Source: Pseudomonadota bacterium
GTDB lineage: Bacteria > Pseudomonadota > Gammaproteobacteria > Pseudomonadales > Pseudohongiellaceae
Assembly: GCA_022563075.1 (NCBI GenBank)
Contig: JADFOC010000103.1
Span: 1 to 7,983 of the forward strand
Direction: 5' to 3'
DNA length: 7,983 nucleotides
In this document: piece after piece, positions 1-6,558 of the stretch
Numbering within the stretch: the stretch's first letter is position 1
Layout of the letters: the number at the start of each line of letters is the position of its first letter
The notes under the pieces: model-generated
What the model saw: the letters and a program-made list of their open reading frames with translations, nothing else
What the model was told of the DNA's origin: nothing
Database searches by the model: none
Position numbers and translations under genes: made by a program

Positions 1-991
1 GTAACAAGGAATTATCAATCTCTAATATTTCTTCAGATAGAATTGTTTTTTTTATAGTATCAATTATTTCATCATCAAACTTGTCCGCATTTAAAATATT
101 GACTACAAGGGTAGCTCCATCAACTAGTCTCCATGAAAGATAGGTATCAATTGTATCACCTCTAAGGTTTTGTATGGTGTATCCAGTGGTTTGAGGTTCC
201 ATTTCAACACTGTATTGTTGACCTGTCAATTCTGCAAACATCACAGAATAGACTACTGTAATCACTAAGATCGAAAAGATTGCAATAATTATTGTCTTAT
301 GATATTTGGTTGTAGCTTTCTTTTTGTCTTTAGTTTCTATCTCTAAGGATTTTTCTATAAATAATTTTTTTTGTTCTTGTTCAAGTAATGTCTTACGTTC
401 TGTTTCAAATTTCTGTCTCATCACATCAAGAGTTTTTTCCATCTCATCTTTTTCAGATTTATTTAAATCACTAAAGCTCTCAAACATCACCTTTTCTTGG
501 CGCAATTCTAATACTTTGTGGGTTAATTGTCGTAATTGTTCAACTTGTTCTATATAATCAGAAGATTTTTGATCAAATTGTTTTTTTAATTCTTCATATT
601 TTTTGGCAATAGAATCGCCTTCAACTGAAATATTGTCTTCTTTTTTGAGAATTTCAACTGCATCCAGAATATCTTGTTGTTTGTCTTTTGCATGTAACAA
701 ACTGGAAATTGAGTCAATTAGCAAATCTATATTTTTTTTAATTCTTTCAAGTTTTTCTGTTTGTTGTGGAGTAAGATCCCCAAATTTTGTATCAAGAAGC
801 ATTTCTGTATAGGCTTTAATAGTAACTGTAGGTGTTCTGAGTTCGTGACTCATTGCATCAAAAATTTTCTTACTAAATTTTTCATGAGAAGACAAATACT
901 GGTATAGTTCTTTAAAAATAATCTTCTCTTGTTCCAACTCTTTAATTTTTCTTGATTCAGAAGAAACTGATTTTTTATTATTTTCACTCAT
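1..991 (-). CDS. HisKA-domain membrane protein with extracytoplasmic C-terminal region, no ATPase domain seen (3' end outside window)
   Basis: The frame is open for 330 codons from ATG at 991-989 to the window edge, so the C-terminus is missing. Residues about 36-105 form a histidine-kinase dimerisation/phospho-acceptor (HisKA) domain with the H-box SHELRTP and candidate phospho-histidine H49. No N, G1 or G2 ATP-binding boxes follow. Instead there is a long charged coiled coil (about 105-228), a KKK-rich stop-transfer-like stretch, one membrane span (about 233-253) and a domain that should lie outside the cell. That outer part contains WRLVDGATLVVNILNADKF and ends in EIDNSLL. From memory it resembles the N-terminal side of matrixin-like metalloproteases of Nitrososphaeria, but the zinc motif would lie outside the window, so this is inference. 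The start codon overlaps the stop of the upstream kinase by one base (TGATG), implying translational coupling. Confidence 0.85.
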   Translation of the reverse strand, partial: MSENNKKSVSSESRKIKELEQEKIIFKELYQYLSSHEKFSKKIFDAMSHELRTPTVTIKAYTEMLLDTKFGDLTPQQTEKLERIKKNIDLLIDSISSLLHAKDKQQDILDAVEILKKEDNISVEGDSIAKKYEELKKQFDQKSSDYIEQVEQLRQLTHKVLELRQEKVMFESFSDLNKSEKDEMEKTLDVMRQKFETERKTLLEQEQKKLFIEKSLEIETKDKKKATTKYHKTIIIAIFSILVITVVYSVMFAELTGQQYSVEMEPQTTGYTIQNLRGDTIDTYLSWRLVDGATLVVNILNADKFDDEIIDTIKKTILSEEILEIDNSLL

Positions 992-2607
992 CAGATAGCC
1001 TCCCCATTGTCATTTTTTTCCGCTGTCAGTACTGTAAAGTAAAATATAGTTTCTTTTCCAGGTTCACTTTCAAACCACATTTCACCGCCAAGACCATTAA
1101 TCATTCCTTCGCATATCACCAACCCCAATCCAGCTCCACTGTGCTTTCTTGTAGCAGACGTATCCACTTGATAGAATTTTTTGAAAATGTTTTTTTGTTT
1201 ATCTTTTGGAATGCCAGTACCATTGTCTTTTACATGAAAAATTATTTTCCCATTTTCCTGTTTGGCGCCAATCGTAATTCTTGCATTTTTTAAAGGCACA
1301 AAGTCTATCGAGTTTCTAATCAAATTATGGAATACTTGTCGTAATCTAAATTCGTCACTTGTTATTGAGACATTTTGTATATCTGCTACAACAAACTCAA
1401 TTGTTGCATCTTTCATTACGGGAAGGAAATCTTGTTTTAATTTATACAAAAATTCACTGACATCAAAATTCTCTTTATTAAATTTCATTTTTCCCATTTC
1501 TAGTCTTTGAACGTCTAGTACGTCACCGATCAATCGTTCAAGTGTGGATGCATTCGATTCAATTTTTTCAACATATCCAATCTGGTCTTGAGTCAAGGGG
1601 CCAAAACTAGCATCTTTTAACATCTCACAATAACCCCTTATTGGAGTTAGTGGAGTCTTTAATTCATGAGTTACCATTGATGCAAACTCTTCTTTTTGTT
1701 TGTCTACTGTCTCAAGTTTTTTGAGTTGCACATTGATAATTTTTGTTGATGCTCCAAGCTGTTCTGTCATTATCTTTTGTTGTTTGTAACGATCAATGAC
1801 AGAGGAACTAATTGCTATAATTAAAACAAAATAGCTTACATTCTTCAAAGCATGTGCCATATTAAATGGATTATCAAAGACAAAGGTAGAGTATGAGATT
1901 ATAATGTTAGCAAATATGTCAATCATAAGAACCAAAACTATTCCTTTGTAAAATTTATCTGAAATCTGGTACATTTTATTTTTATAGAAAAAGAATAGGG
2001 CGATTATATAGAAGAAAGCTGAAACAATTTCATATGGTCTTTTTATTATAAAATCAATTATAACAAATGGAAATGGTTGGATTAGTGATAAAGCTGTTAT
2101 TCCCACACCCAATGCTGTAAGAGATATAGTGTATATCGCGACGGTTTTGCTTAATGACCTTGTAGTATCTGAATCATCTTTCTTTTGAAATGAAGAAAAT
2201 TTTGCTATAGCTATCATCATGATAATTCCCATGACAATTCTTCCTGCTACCCAAGTTTGTGGTATAAAATAACCCTCAAATGTTGATTCACCAAGATTCA
2301 TTATTGCAAAAATACCATGTAAGAGATCAATTATGCCTGCAACGTGAAACCCAAGACCTAGAAAAAGACTTAGTTTATCTCTTAGTGCATAACCACGGGC
2401 AATGAGATAATATGCTACAATAAATGAAAGTATTACTGCAATCATTTCCATGTAAAAATGATCAATACCAGTAACCACCCAATTGTTAGGATCAGATGCG
2501 AAATATGCAAAAATTATAAGAACGAATATTGGTATTAGTGTGAATTTAAAAATTACAGAAAATATTGAAGATTTATTGGTTTTTTCATTAATTCCTAGAT
2601 ATGCCAA
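991..2607 (-). CDS. MASE3-like membrane sensor histidine kinase
   Basis: This is a complete two-component sensor kinase of 538 residues. Residues about 15-270 hold roughly eight hydrophobic segments resembling the MASE3 sensor domain (GLGFHVAGIIDLLHG at 84-98, then QTWVAGR at 117-123); the ligand is unknown. A short coiled linker (about 275-308) leads to the HisKA domain, with H-box VTHELKTPLTP and phospho-acceptor H314. The HATPase domain is intact: N-box around N428/N432, G1 DNGTGIP at 461-467, F-box FKKFYQ at 475-480 and G2 GAGLGL at 491-496. No receiver domain is attached, so a separate response regulator is expected. The start is TTG at 2607-2605: a GAGG site sits ten bases upstream, an in-frame TGA lies just before it, and the next in-frame ATG would remove the first membrane span. 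It begins one base after the stop of another kinase and ends inside the start of the next gene. The style is typical of Nitrososphaeria. Confidence 0.93.
   Translation of the reverse strand: MAYLGINEKTNKSSIFSVIFKFTLIPIFVLIIFAYFASDPNNWVVTGIDHFYMEMIAVILSFIVAYYLIARGYALRDKLSLFLGLGFHVAGIIDLLHGIFAIMNLGESTFEGYFIPQTWVAGRIVMGIIMMIAIAKFSSFQKKDDSDTTRSLSKTVAIYTISLTALGVGITALSLIQPFPFVIIDFIIKRPYEIVSAFFYIIALFFFYKNKMYQISDKFYKGIVLVLMIDIFANIIISYSTFVFDNPFNMAHALKNVSYFVLIIAISSSVIDRYKQQKIMTEQLGASTKIINVQLKKLETVDKQKEEFASMVTHELKTPLTPIRGYCEMLKDASFGPLTQDQIGYVEKIESNASTLERLIGDVLDVQRLEMGKMKFNKENFDVSEFLYKLKQDFLPVMKDATIEFVVADIQNVSITSDEFRLRQVFHNLIRNSIDFVPLKNARITIGAKQENGKIIFHVKDNGTGIPKDKQKNIFKKFYQVDTSATRKHSGAGLGLVICEGMINGLGGEMWFESEPGKETIFYFTVLTAEKNDNGEAI
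1041..1230 (-). repeat. Paralogous repeat, copy A (kinase ATPase end)
   Basis: This 190-bp stretch aligns without gaps to 2638-2827 at a constant offset of 1597 bases, with 21 mismatches by hand count (about 89% identity). Both copies encode the G1-to-end part of a histidine-kinase ATPase domain in the same relative frame. Most differences cluster around 1096-1120. Confidence 0.9.
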
Positions 2608-2608
2608 T

Positions 2609-2830
2609 CTAATTATTCCTCATTGGAATCTCAAAATAAAATATAGTTCCTTTTCCAAGTTCACTTTCAAACCACATTTTACCGCCAAGACCAACAACTA
2701 TACCTTTGGAGATCACTAACCCCAATCCAGCTCCACCATGCTTTCTTGTAGCAGATGTATCCACTTGATAGAATTTTTTGAAAATATTTTTGTGTTTATC
2801 TTTTGGATTGCCATTACCTTTGTCTTCTAT
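2609..2830 (-). CDS. Sensor histidine kinase, C-terminal ATPase fragment (5' part lost at junction)
   Basis: Only the last 73 or so codons are present, ending at TAG (2611-2609). They encode the end of a HATPase domain: G1 box EDKGNGNP, the F-box stretch KNIFKKFYQVD, G2 box GGAGLGLVI, then GLGGKMWFESELGKGTIFYF and a short tail ending IPMRNN. This part is a close paralogue of the C-terminus of the next kinase. The G1 aspartate and glycines are kept, so the enzyme was probably active. Upstream of about 2830 the reading frame passes abruptly into a GC-richer symporter gene on the other strand, so the rest of the kinase is absent because of the junction rather than natural decay. Only one base separates its stop from the TTG start of the following kinase. 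Confidence 0.88.
   Translation of the reverse strand: MEDKGNGNPKDKHKNIFKKFYQVDTSATRKHGGAGLGLVISKGIVVGLGGKMWFESELGKGTIFYFEIPMRNN
2618..2621 (-). promoter_or_regulatory. Shine-Dalgarno site for the TTG-started kinase
   Basis: GAGG on the minus strand lies ten bases before the TTG at 2607-2605, inside the last codons of the upstream kinase. It supports both the unusual start codon and coupled translation of the two kinases. Confidence 0.5.
2638..2827 (-). repeat. Paralogous repeat, copy B (kinase ATPase end)
   Basis: This is the second copy of the 190-bp repeat at 1041-1230. Similarity fades at about 2827, where the chimeric junction begins, so the true repeat may have been longer. Confidence 0.9.
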
Positions 2831-2836
2831 TGGAAG
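2822..2836. other. Abrupt junction between archaeal-type and bacterial-type DNA (probable assembly chimera)
   Basis: Left of here the sequence is AT-rich and reads as a histidine kinase on the minus strand. Right of here it is GC-richer and reads as an SSS symporter (YWKRTTESAAFWG) on the plus strand. Both genes lack their 5' parts exactly at this point. No transposase, integrase, tRNA or repeat boundary is visible. The exact base is uncertain because the few bases at TTCTATTGG can be read as either gene. Confidence 0.8.
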
Positions 2837-3145
2837 AGGACCACCGAGAGCGCGGCTTTCTGGGGTATCTTAGCCGGCTTTGGCGGTGGCTTGCTCATGT
2901 GGTTGCTCAATACCTTGTTTGCCGGCGCCGAGAATGCGGCAGTGGGTGGATTTGCTCAGTATTGGTATGAACGGACCCAGCTATTGGGTGAATGGCGAGA
3001 CCCTTCCTTTCTCACCCTGCTGCTGCCGATATTTGTTATCCCGCTAATCACTCTCCTGCAATCAGGCAAACCATCTGACCAGGAACGCACTGATGCGTTC
3101 TACGCCAAGCTGGGGAGACTTCAGCGCAACTTTAGCTGGGCTTAA
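2828..3145 (+). CDS. Sodium:solute symporter (SSS family), C-terminal fragment
   Basis: About 105 C-terminal residues remain, ending at TAA (3143-3145). They start with YWKRTTESAAFWGILAG, the conserved stretch before a late membrane helix in SSS (SLC5-type) sodium-coupled transporters. Two hydrophobic helices follow (roughly 2861-2926 and 3007-3063), with a hydrophilic loop containing QYWYERTQLLGEWRDPSF between them and a charged cytoplasmic-type tail. The full protein would be four to five times longer, and its 5' part is missing at the junction. The reading frame continues open to the left, but that part is antisense to a kinase and is not real symporter sequence. Family-level assignment is fairly sure; the substrate (sugar, amino acid, carboxylate or other) cannot be told from this end. 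Confidence 0.75.
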   Translation, partial: YWKRTTESAAFWGILAGFGGGLLMWLLNTLFAGAENAAVGGFAQYWYERTQLLGEWRDPSFLTLLLPIFVIPLITLLQSGKPSDQERTDAFYAKLGRLQRNFSWA

Positions 3146-3151
3146 AAAAAC

Positions 3152-3202
3152 GGGGTCAGGGTAAAAATTCCAGACGGTACTTAGAAATTTTACTCTGACA
3201 CC
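3152..3202. repeat. REP/MITE-like inverted repeat between convergent genes
   Basis: An 18-base left arm (3152-3169, GGGGTCAGGGTAAAAATT) and an 18-base right arm (3185-3202) are inverted copies with 15 of 18 bases matching, around a 15-base loop. The arm sequence resembles the GGGGTCAGAGTAAAATTT palindromes that I recall as dispersed repeats in Gammaproteobacteria. It sits between the symporter stop (3145) and the stop of the convergent enzyme gene (3205), where it could also slow transcription from both sides. No transposase is present here. A run of seven A follows the symporter stop at 3144-3150. Confidence 0.7.
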
Positions 3203-3204
3203 AA

Positions 3205-4770
3205 TTAACGCTGGATCTCACCGTTCGCCTGTATCAGGAACGGGCCAGGTGTCTTATAACTTTGTTCGAGCAGTCCGCACAGTTCTTCGGCGGAGTCTGC
3301 TGTGGCACCAGGTACGCCGAAGCTCTTGGCCATGTCCACCCAGTTGATTTCCGGATTACCGATATCGAACAGGCTTGCCGCTATCGCGCCGACATCGGTG
3401 ACGCCGAGGCGAGCATATTCAACCGTGAGTATGTTGTAGGAATGATTCGCGAAGATCACGGTGGTGACGTTAAGACCCTCTCTGGCCTGGGTCCAGAAAC
3501 ACTGGTTGGTGTAGGCGGCACCGCCGTCTCCCAGTAGCGCCAGCACCGGCCGGTCGGCACAGGCAAGCGCCGCGCCGGTGGCGCAAGGTCCGCCCTGTCC
3601 GATCGCGCCGCCAGTCAGGCTTAACCAGGAATTGGTCGCGGCATTCTGGCAGAAGCCATAGGCGGCGTTGCCGCCACCGGAGTCAGTTGCCACTATTAGT
3701 TCTTCGGGCATGGTCGCCGCTACCGATTGAATGATGGTCTTGGTATTTAACTCACCAGTAGGTTTGTCGATGTCTATCTTTTCGAAGTGAGTAATCGCCG
3801 CATCCTCGGCACCTAGTCTTTCTGCCAGTCGCTGCAACGCATCGATAGCATCTTCTTCAATATTGGAGAGCCGAATAACTGAGCATCCCGGTGGAACGAG
3901 TTGACCGGCGAGTCCTTCGTAGGCAAAGAAACTGACGGGGATTTGACCCCCAACCAGAATGATGTTGGCGGTTCCTTCCAGGGTTTTCAGGACTTGCTCC
4001 GGGAAATAGGGCATTCTTTCGACCGCCACGCGACCCGGCCCACCATCCACTCGGCTGGGAAAGGTGCCCGTCATTAGACGACACCCAGTCTTGCTAGCAA
4101 TCTTGCCAGCGGCGGCCAAGGCGCCGGCAGTGATGGCGTGGTGTTCGAGCAGGAGGATGGTTTTGCCGCCAGTGCTTATGGCATTGGCGATTTTCTCGAC
4201 TGCGATCTCGTCTACCTTGCTGCGTTGGGGGATTGAGTTCGGTGACACTGGTCCGGAACTGCTACCCCAAGCTGCATCGGCACCCATTATCAGGGTGGCT
4301 ATCTGGCCGGTCGAACCGCTGCTTTGGCGCAGCGTCGCGGTATAAGCATCGGCCCCATGCTGCGCCAGCGTCGCGGCGGTACTACTGGATCCTATCCAGC
4401 AGGAGAAATTTTGCGCCAGGGTATCGATGTCAGATGTGAGCGGCGCATCGAAGCCCACGTGATAGTTTGGATGATTGCCGATGATATTGATCAGCGGCGT
4501 GTTGGCGCGGCGCGCGTTGTGTAGATTGGCAATCCCGTTAGCCATGCCTGGACCCAGGTGGAGCAAGGTAGCCGCAGGTTTGCCGGTCATCCTGGCGAAG
4601 CCGTCGGCGGCACCGGTGCACACACCCTCGAATAGTGCCAAGACGGATTTTATACGAGGGACACTGTCCAGTGCCTGCACCAGGTGCATTTCCGAAGTGC
4701 CTGGATTGGCCAGGCAGAGTTCGACGCCACAATCGGCCAGTGTTTCCATCAGTGCGGTTGCACCATTCAT
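3205..4770 (-). CDS. Thiamine-diphosphate-dependent enzyme, acetolactate synthase/benzoylformate decarboxylase-like
   Basis: This cytoplasmic enzyme of 521 residues should act on a 2-keto acid through thiamine diphosphate. The N-terminal pyrimidine-binding domain shows ANPGTSEMHLVQAL (21-34) and the catalytic glutamate E48 in ALFEGVCTGAADGFARM. H71 in LLHLGPGMANG lies where benzoylformate decarboxylase has its active-site histidine (alignment from memory). The C-terminal pyrophosphate domain has GDGG (414-417) and N442, a GDG-26 residues-N pattern that binds magnesium and diphosphate. Length fits the family. The frame is open upstream to 4878, but ATG at 4770 is preferred: a GAGGG site precedes it by eight bases, and homologues begin with a similar MNGA stretch. 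No regulatory subunit gene adjoins it, so a role in branched-chain amino-acid synthesis is doubtful and a catabolic decarboxylase or lyase is as likely. It converges with the symporter and diverges from the TfoX-like gene. Confidence 0.9.
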   Translation of the reverse strand: MNGATALMETLADCGVELCLANPGTSEMHLVQALDSVPRIKSVLALFEGVCTGAADGFARMTGKPAATLLHLGPGMANGIANLHNARRANTPLINIIGNHPNYHVGFDAPLTSDIDTLAQNFSCWIGSSSTAATLAQHGADAYTATLRQSSGSTGQIATLIMGADAAWGSSSGPVSPNSIPQRSKVDEIAVEKIANAISTGGKTILLLEHHAITAGALAAAGKIASKTGCRLMTGTFPSRVDGGPGRVAVERMPYFPEQVLKTLEGTANIILVGGQIPVSFFAYEGLAGQLVPPGCSVIRLSNIEEDAIDALQRLAERLGAEDAAITHFEKIDIDKPTGELNTKTIIQSVAATMPEELIVATDSGGGNAAYGFCQNAATNSWLSLTGGAIGQGGPCATGAALACADRPVLALLGDGGAAYTNQCFWTQAREGLNVTTVIFANHSYNILTVEYARLGVTDVGAIAASLFDIGNPEINWVDMAKSFGVPGATADSAEELCGLLEQSYKTPGPFLIQANGEIQR

Positions 4771-4912
4771 GCTAAGTTCCCTCAGTATTGCTTCACTGTT
4801 TTCTATCGGTGTTGGTGAAAAGTTGGCTATCATAGCATCTAAAGTTGTCACCGCAGTAGTAGTGACCCGGGGGCGCAAAGTCGCTGGCCGATATAGTAGA
4901 GTGTGTAAATTA
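4771..4912. promoter_or_regulatory. Divergent intergenic region, probable promoters for both flanking genes
   Basis: These 142 bases separate two divergently transcribed genes and should hold both promoters. Candidate -10 boxes are TATGAT on the minus strand (4834-4829) and TATAGT on the plus strand (4892-4897). Neither has a convincing -35 box at proper spacing, so both are tentative. If the plus-strand box is used, the 5' leader of the TfoX-like gene would be only about nine bases. No clear operator palindrome was seen. Confidence 0.3.
4779..4783 (-). promoter_or_regulatory. Shine-Dalgarno site that fixes the start of the ThDP enzyme
   Basis: GAGGG on the minus strand sits eight bases before ATG 4770-4768. 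No comparable site was noticed for the longer open frame beginning at 4878, so the shorter protein is favoured. Confidence 0.65.
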
Positions 4913-5254
4913 ATGGCGATAAAACAGCCGGAAAAAGTATTCGCCTCCTATGTTGTGGATCTGATGCAATCCATGGGCCCTGTGCGTTGGCAGCGGATGT
5001 TCGGTGGTTTCGGCCTATTTCTTGAAGACCTCATGTTTGCTCTGATCGCAGACAATGTGCTCTATCTAAAGGTCGATGCGGCGTTGCGCAGCGAATTTGA
5101 AGAATCCGGTCTCAGGGCTTTTTCCTATAGAAAGAACGGGAAGGAATACCGGATGTCTTATTTCCAGGCACCCGAAGAGACGCTGGAGGACGCCGAATCA
5201 ATGAATCTGTGGGCGGCTAAAGCCTACGGTGCAGCATTGAGAGCCGCGGCTTAG
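4913..5254 (+). CDS. TfoX/Sxy N-terminal domain protein
   Basis: A small cytoplasmic protein of 113 residues matching the TfoX N-terminal domain family throughout: a leading helix (FASYVVDLMQSMG), then PVRWQRMFGGFGLFLEDLMFALIADNVLYLKVD, then FSYRKNGKEYRMSYFQAPEETLEDAE and a C-terminal helix. The RMFGG, LIADNVLYLKVD and MSYFQ-P stretches are the family hallmarks. In Haemophilus and E. coli the full TfoX/Sxy activates competence genes together with CRP. This protein has only the N-terminal half, as do many stand-alone members of unknown role, so a competence function should not be assumed. The frame is open far upstream, but that part is antisense to the enzyme gene; ATG at 4913 matches the usual family start. 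The ribosome site (TAGAG, about ten bases upstream) is weak. It is divergent from the ThDP enzyme. Confidence 0.9.
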   Translation: MAIKQPEKVFASYVVDLMQSMGPVRWQRMFGGFGLFLEDLMFALIADNVLYLKVDAALRSEFEESGLRAFSYRKNGKEYRMSYFQAPEETLEDAESMNLWAAKAYGAALRAAA

Positions 5255-5416
5255 AAATCCAGCAAAGTAGCGAAAGCAAAGGGCCAAGCAGGGCGGCGCG
5301 GGCAACATTTCATGACGACAAACCCGGTATATTAAAGGGCGGTTAGCCGAAGCGTGCGATAGTAGAAATAAGCGAATTGGTTTAAACTATGCCGCAGCTT
5401 ATCTGGTCAAGATCTT

Positions 5417-5423
5417 AAGGGGA
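5417..5423 (+). promoter_or_regulatory. Strong Shine-Dalgarno site for the exported protein
   Basis: AAGGGGA lies four bases before ATG 5428 and decides the start. The rest of the 173-base gap after the TfoX-like gene (5255-5427) shows no clear promoter; a TTGGTT...TATCTG pair with 17-base spacing (about 5377-5405) is only a weak candidate. Confidence 0.65.
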
Positions 5424-5427
5424 AATC

Positions 5428-6414
5428 ATGAAAATTCGAGTGTCTATTATCGCCACAGCATTGACGGCTCTCCTGGCTGGTTCAATCCAGGCGCAAGATG
5501 ACGATTTTGTAGTACCTCGTACGGAATACGGGCAACCCGACCTACAGGGAGTGTGGAACTTCAGCTCTTATATTCCGATGCAGCGCCCGGAACGATTTGC
5601 CGATAAGGAATTCCTTACACCGGAAGATATCGCTGCCATCGCGGCGCGGACTGAAGCGGGATTAGAGGCGCTGAATAATTTCGGCGTGGGTGGATACAAT
5701 TTATTTTGGATGGAAAACGCAGGCCGGGGTGACAATACCCGTACTTCATTGATCTTCTACCCGGAAAATGGCAGGATGCCGGAAACCGTCGAAGGCGTAG
5801 CGGTTCAAATTGGTGGCCTGGGTCCCGATGAGCCTGGCACTCGACCGGTGCGCATGATTGTAGGTGGAATCGCCAAAGATGGACCCGAAGACCGCGGGCT
5901 CTCAGAGAGATGCCTGGTTGGTTTTAATGCCGGACCCCCATTCGCTCCAAGTCTCTACAACAATAATGTGCAGATAATTCAAAACCGTGATCATGTAGTA
6001 ATCATGACAGAGATGATTCACGATGCGCGTATCGTACCTCTGGATGGACGTGATCATATCGATGACAACATTCGTCAATGGTCAGGTGATTCACGGGGCT
6101 ATTGGGATGGAGATACGCTGGTGGTCGAGACTAAAAACTTCAATGATCTAACCCAGAGCTTCAGCTATTTCGGAACTTCTTACGACAAAATACTCACCGA
6201 GCGTTTCACTCGCGTCGATGCTTACACCGTAAATTACGAATTTACGGTCGACGATCCAAGTACGTTTAAGGACAAATTTACTGCCTTGGTGCCGATGGCA
6301 AAAGTAGATGGCCTGATGTATGAATATGCCTGCCACGAAGGTAATTATGGCATGAAGAATATTCTGCGTGGCGAACGGATGGCCGAGTTGAGAGCGAAGG
6401 AAGGCGGGCAGTAA
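5428..6414 (+). CDS. Exported protein of unknown function (PDLQGVW / GYWDGDTLVVETKNF family)
   Basis: A 328-residue protein with a clear Sec signal peptide: a basic start (MKIR), a hydrophobic core to about residue 19 and likely cleavage after SIQA (residue 22), so it should act in the periplasm or outside. I recognise the conserved blocks from a large uncharacterised family common in environmental Gammaproteobacteria and Acidobacteria, but know no assigned activity: TEYGQPDLQGVWNFS (32-46), ERCLVGFNAGPP (160-171), GYWDGDTLVVETKNFND (224-240) and YACHEGNYGMKNILRGER (300-317). Two cysteines (C162 and C302) lie in the conserved blocks and could form a disulfide. There is no lipobox and no second membrane span. 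A good ribosome site precedes it and an intrinsic terminator follows 26 bases after the stop, so it is probably a single-gene unit. Confidence 0.9.
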   Translation: MKIRVSIIATALTALLAGSIQAQDDDFVVPRTEYGQPDLQGVWNFSSYIPMQRPERFADKEFLTPEDIAAIAARTEAGLEALNNFGVGGYNLFWMENAGRGDNTRTSLIFYPENGRMPETVEGVAVQIGGLGPDEPGTRPVRMIVGGIAKDGPEDRGLSERCLVGFNAGPPFAPSLYNNNVQIIQNRDHVVIMTEMIHDARIVPLDGRDHIDDNIRQWSGDSRGYWDGDTLVVETKNFNDLTQSFSYFGTSYDKILTERFTRVDAYTVNYEFTVDDPSTFKDKFTALVPMAKVDGLMYEYACHEGNYGMKNILRGERMAELRAKEGGQ

Positions 6415-6440
6415 TTCGTTTTAAGCTTACTACTCCATGC

Positions 6441-6468
6441 AAGGCCAGCAATCGCTGGCCTTTTTTTT
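6441..6468 (+). terminator. Rho-independent terminator
   Basis: GGCCAGC (6443-6449), a four-base AATC loop and GCTGGCC (6454-6460) form a perfect 7-bp GC-rich stem, extended by AA/TT pairs and followed by eight T (6461-6468). It ends the exported-protein transcript. The opposite strand lacks a U-tract, so it is one-directional. Confidence 0.95.
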
Positions 6469-6558
6469 GTCACCAGTTAGCGACGCTTAGCCGAGTATTT
6501 TACGATGAGACGCTCACTGGCGAAGTGAAAAACGTGACTGATAATATTTTTGCTGAGT

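Noticed and set aside
306..1510. Several plus-strand frames rich in serine, phenylalanine and cysteine
   Set aside because: They are antisense to two clearly coding minus-strand genes in AT-rich DNA and show no protein-like features.
2738..3145. Single plus-strand frame of 135 codons spanning the junction
   Set aside because: Its first third is antisense to the histidine kinase and only the part from about 2828 matches a symporter, so the fused frame is a product of the junction.
4771..4878. 36-residue N-terminal extension of the ThDP enzyme
   Set aside because: The sequence is low-complexity (TTTAVTTLD) and unlike the family, while ATG 4770 has a good ribosome site.
4475..4912. Upstream extension of the TfoX-like frame on the plus strand
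   Set aside because: It is antisense to the ThDP enzyme gene and has no family similarity; the family start is at 4913.
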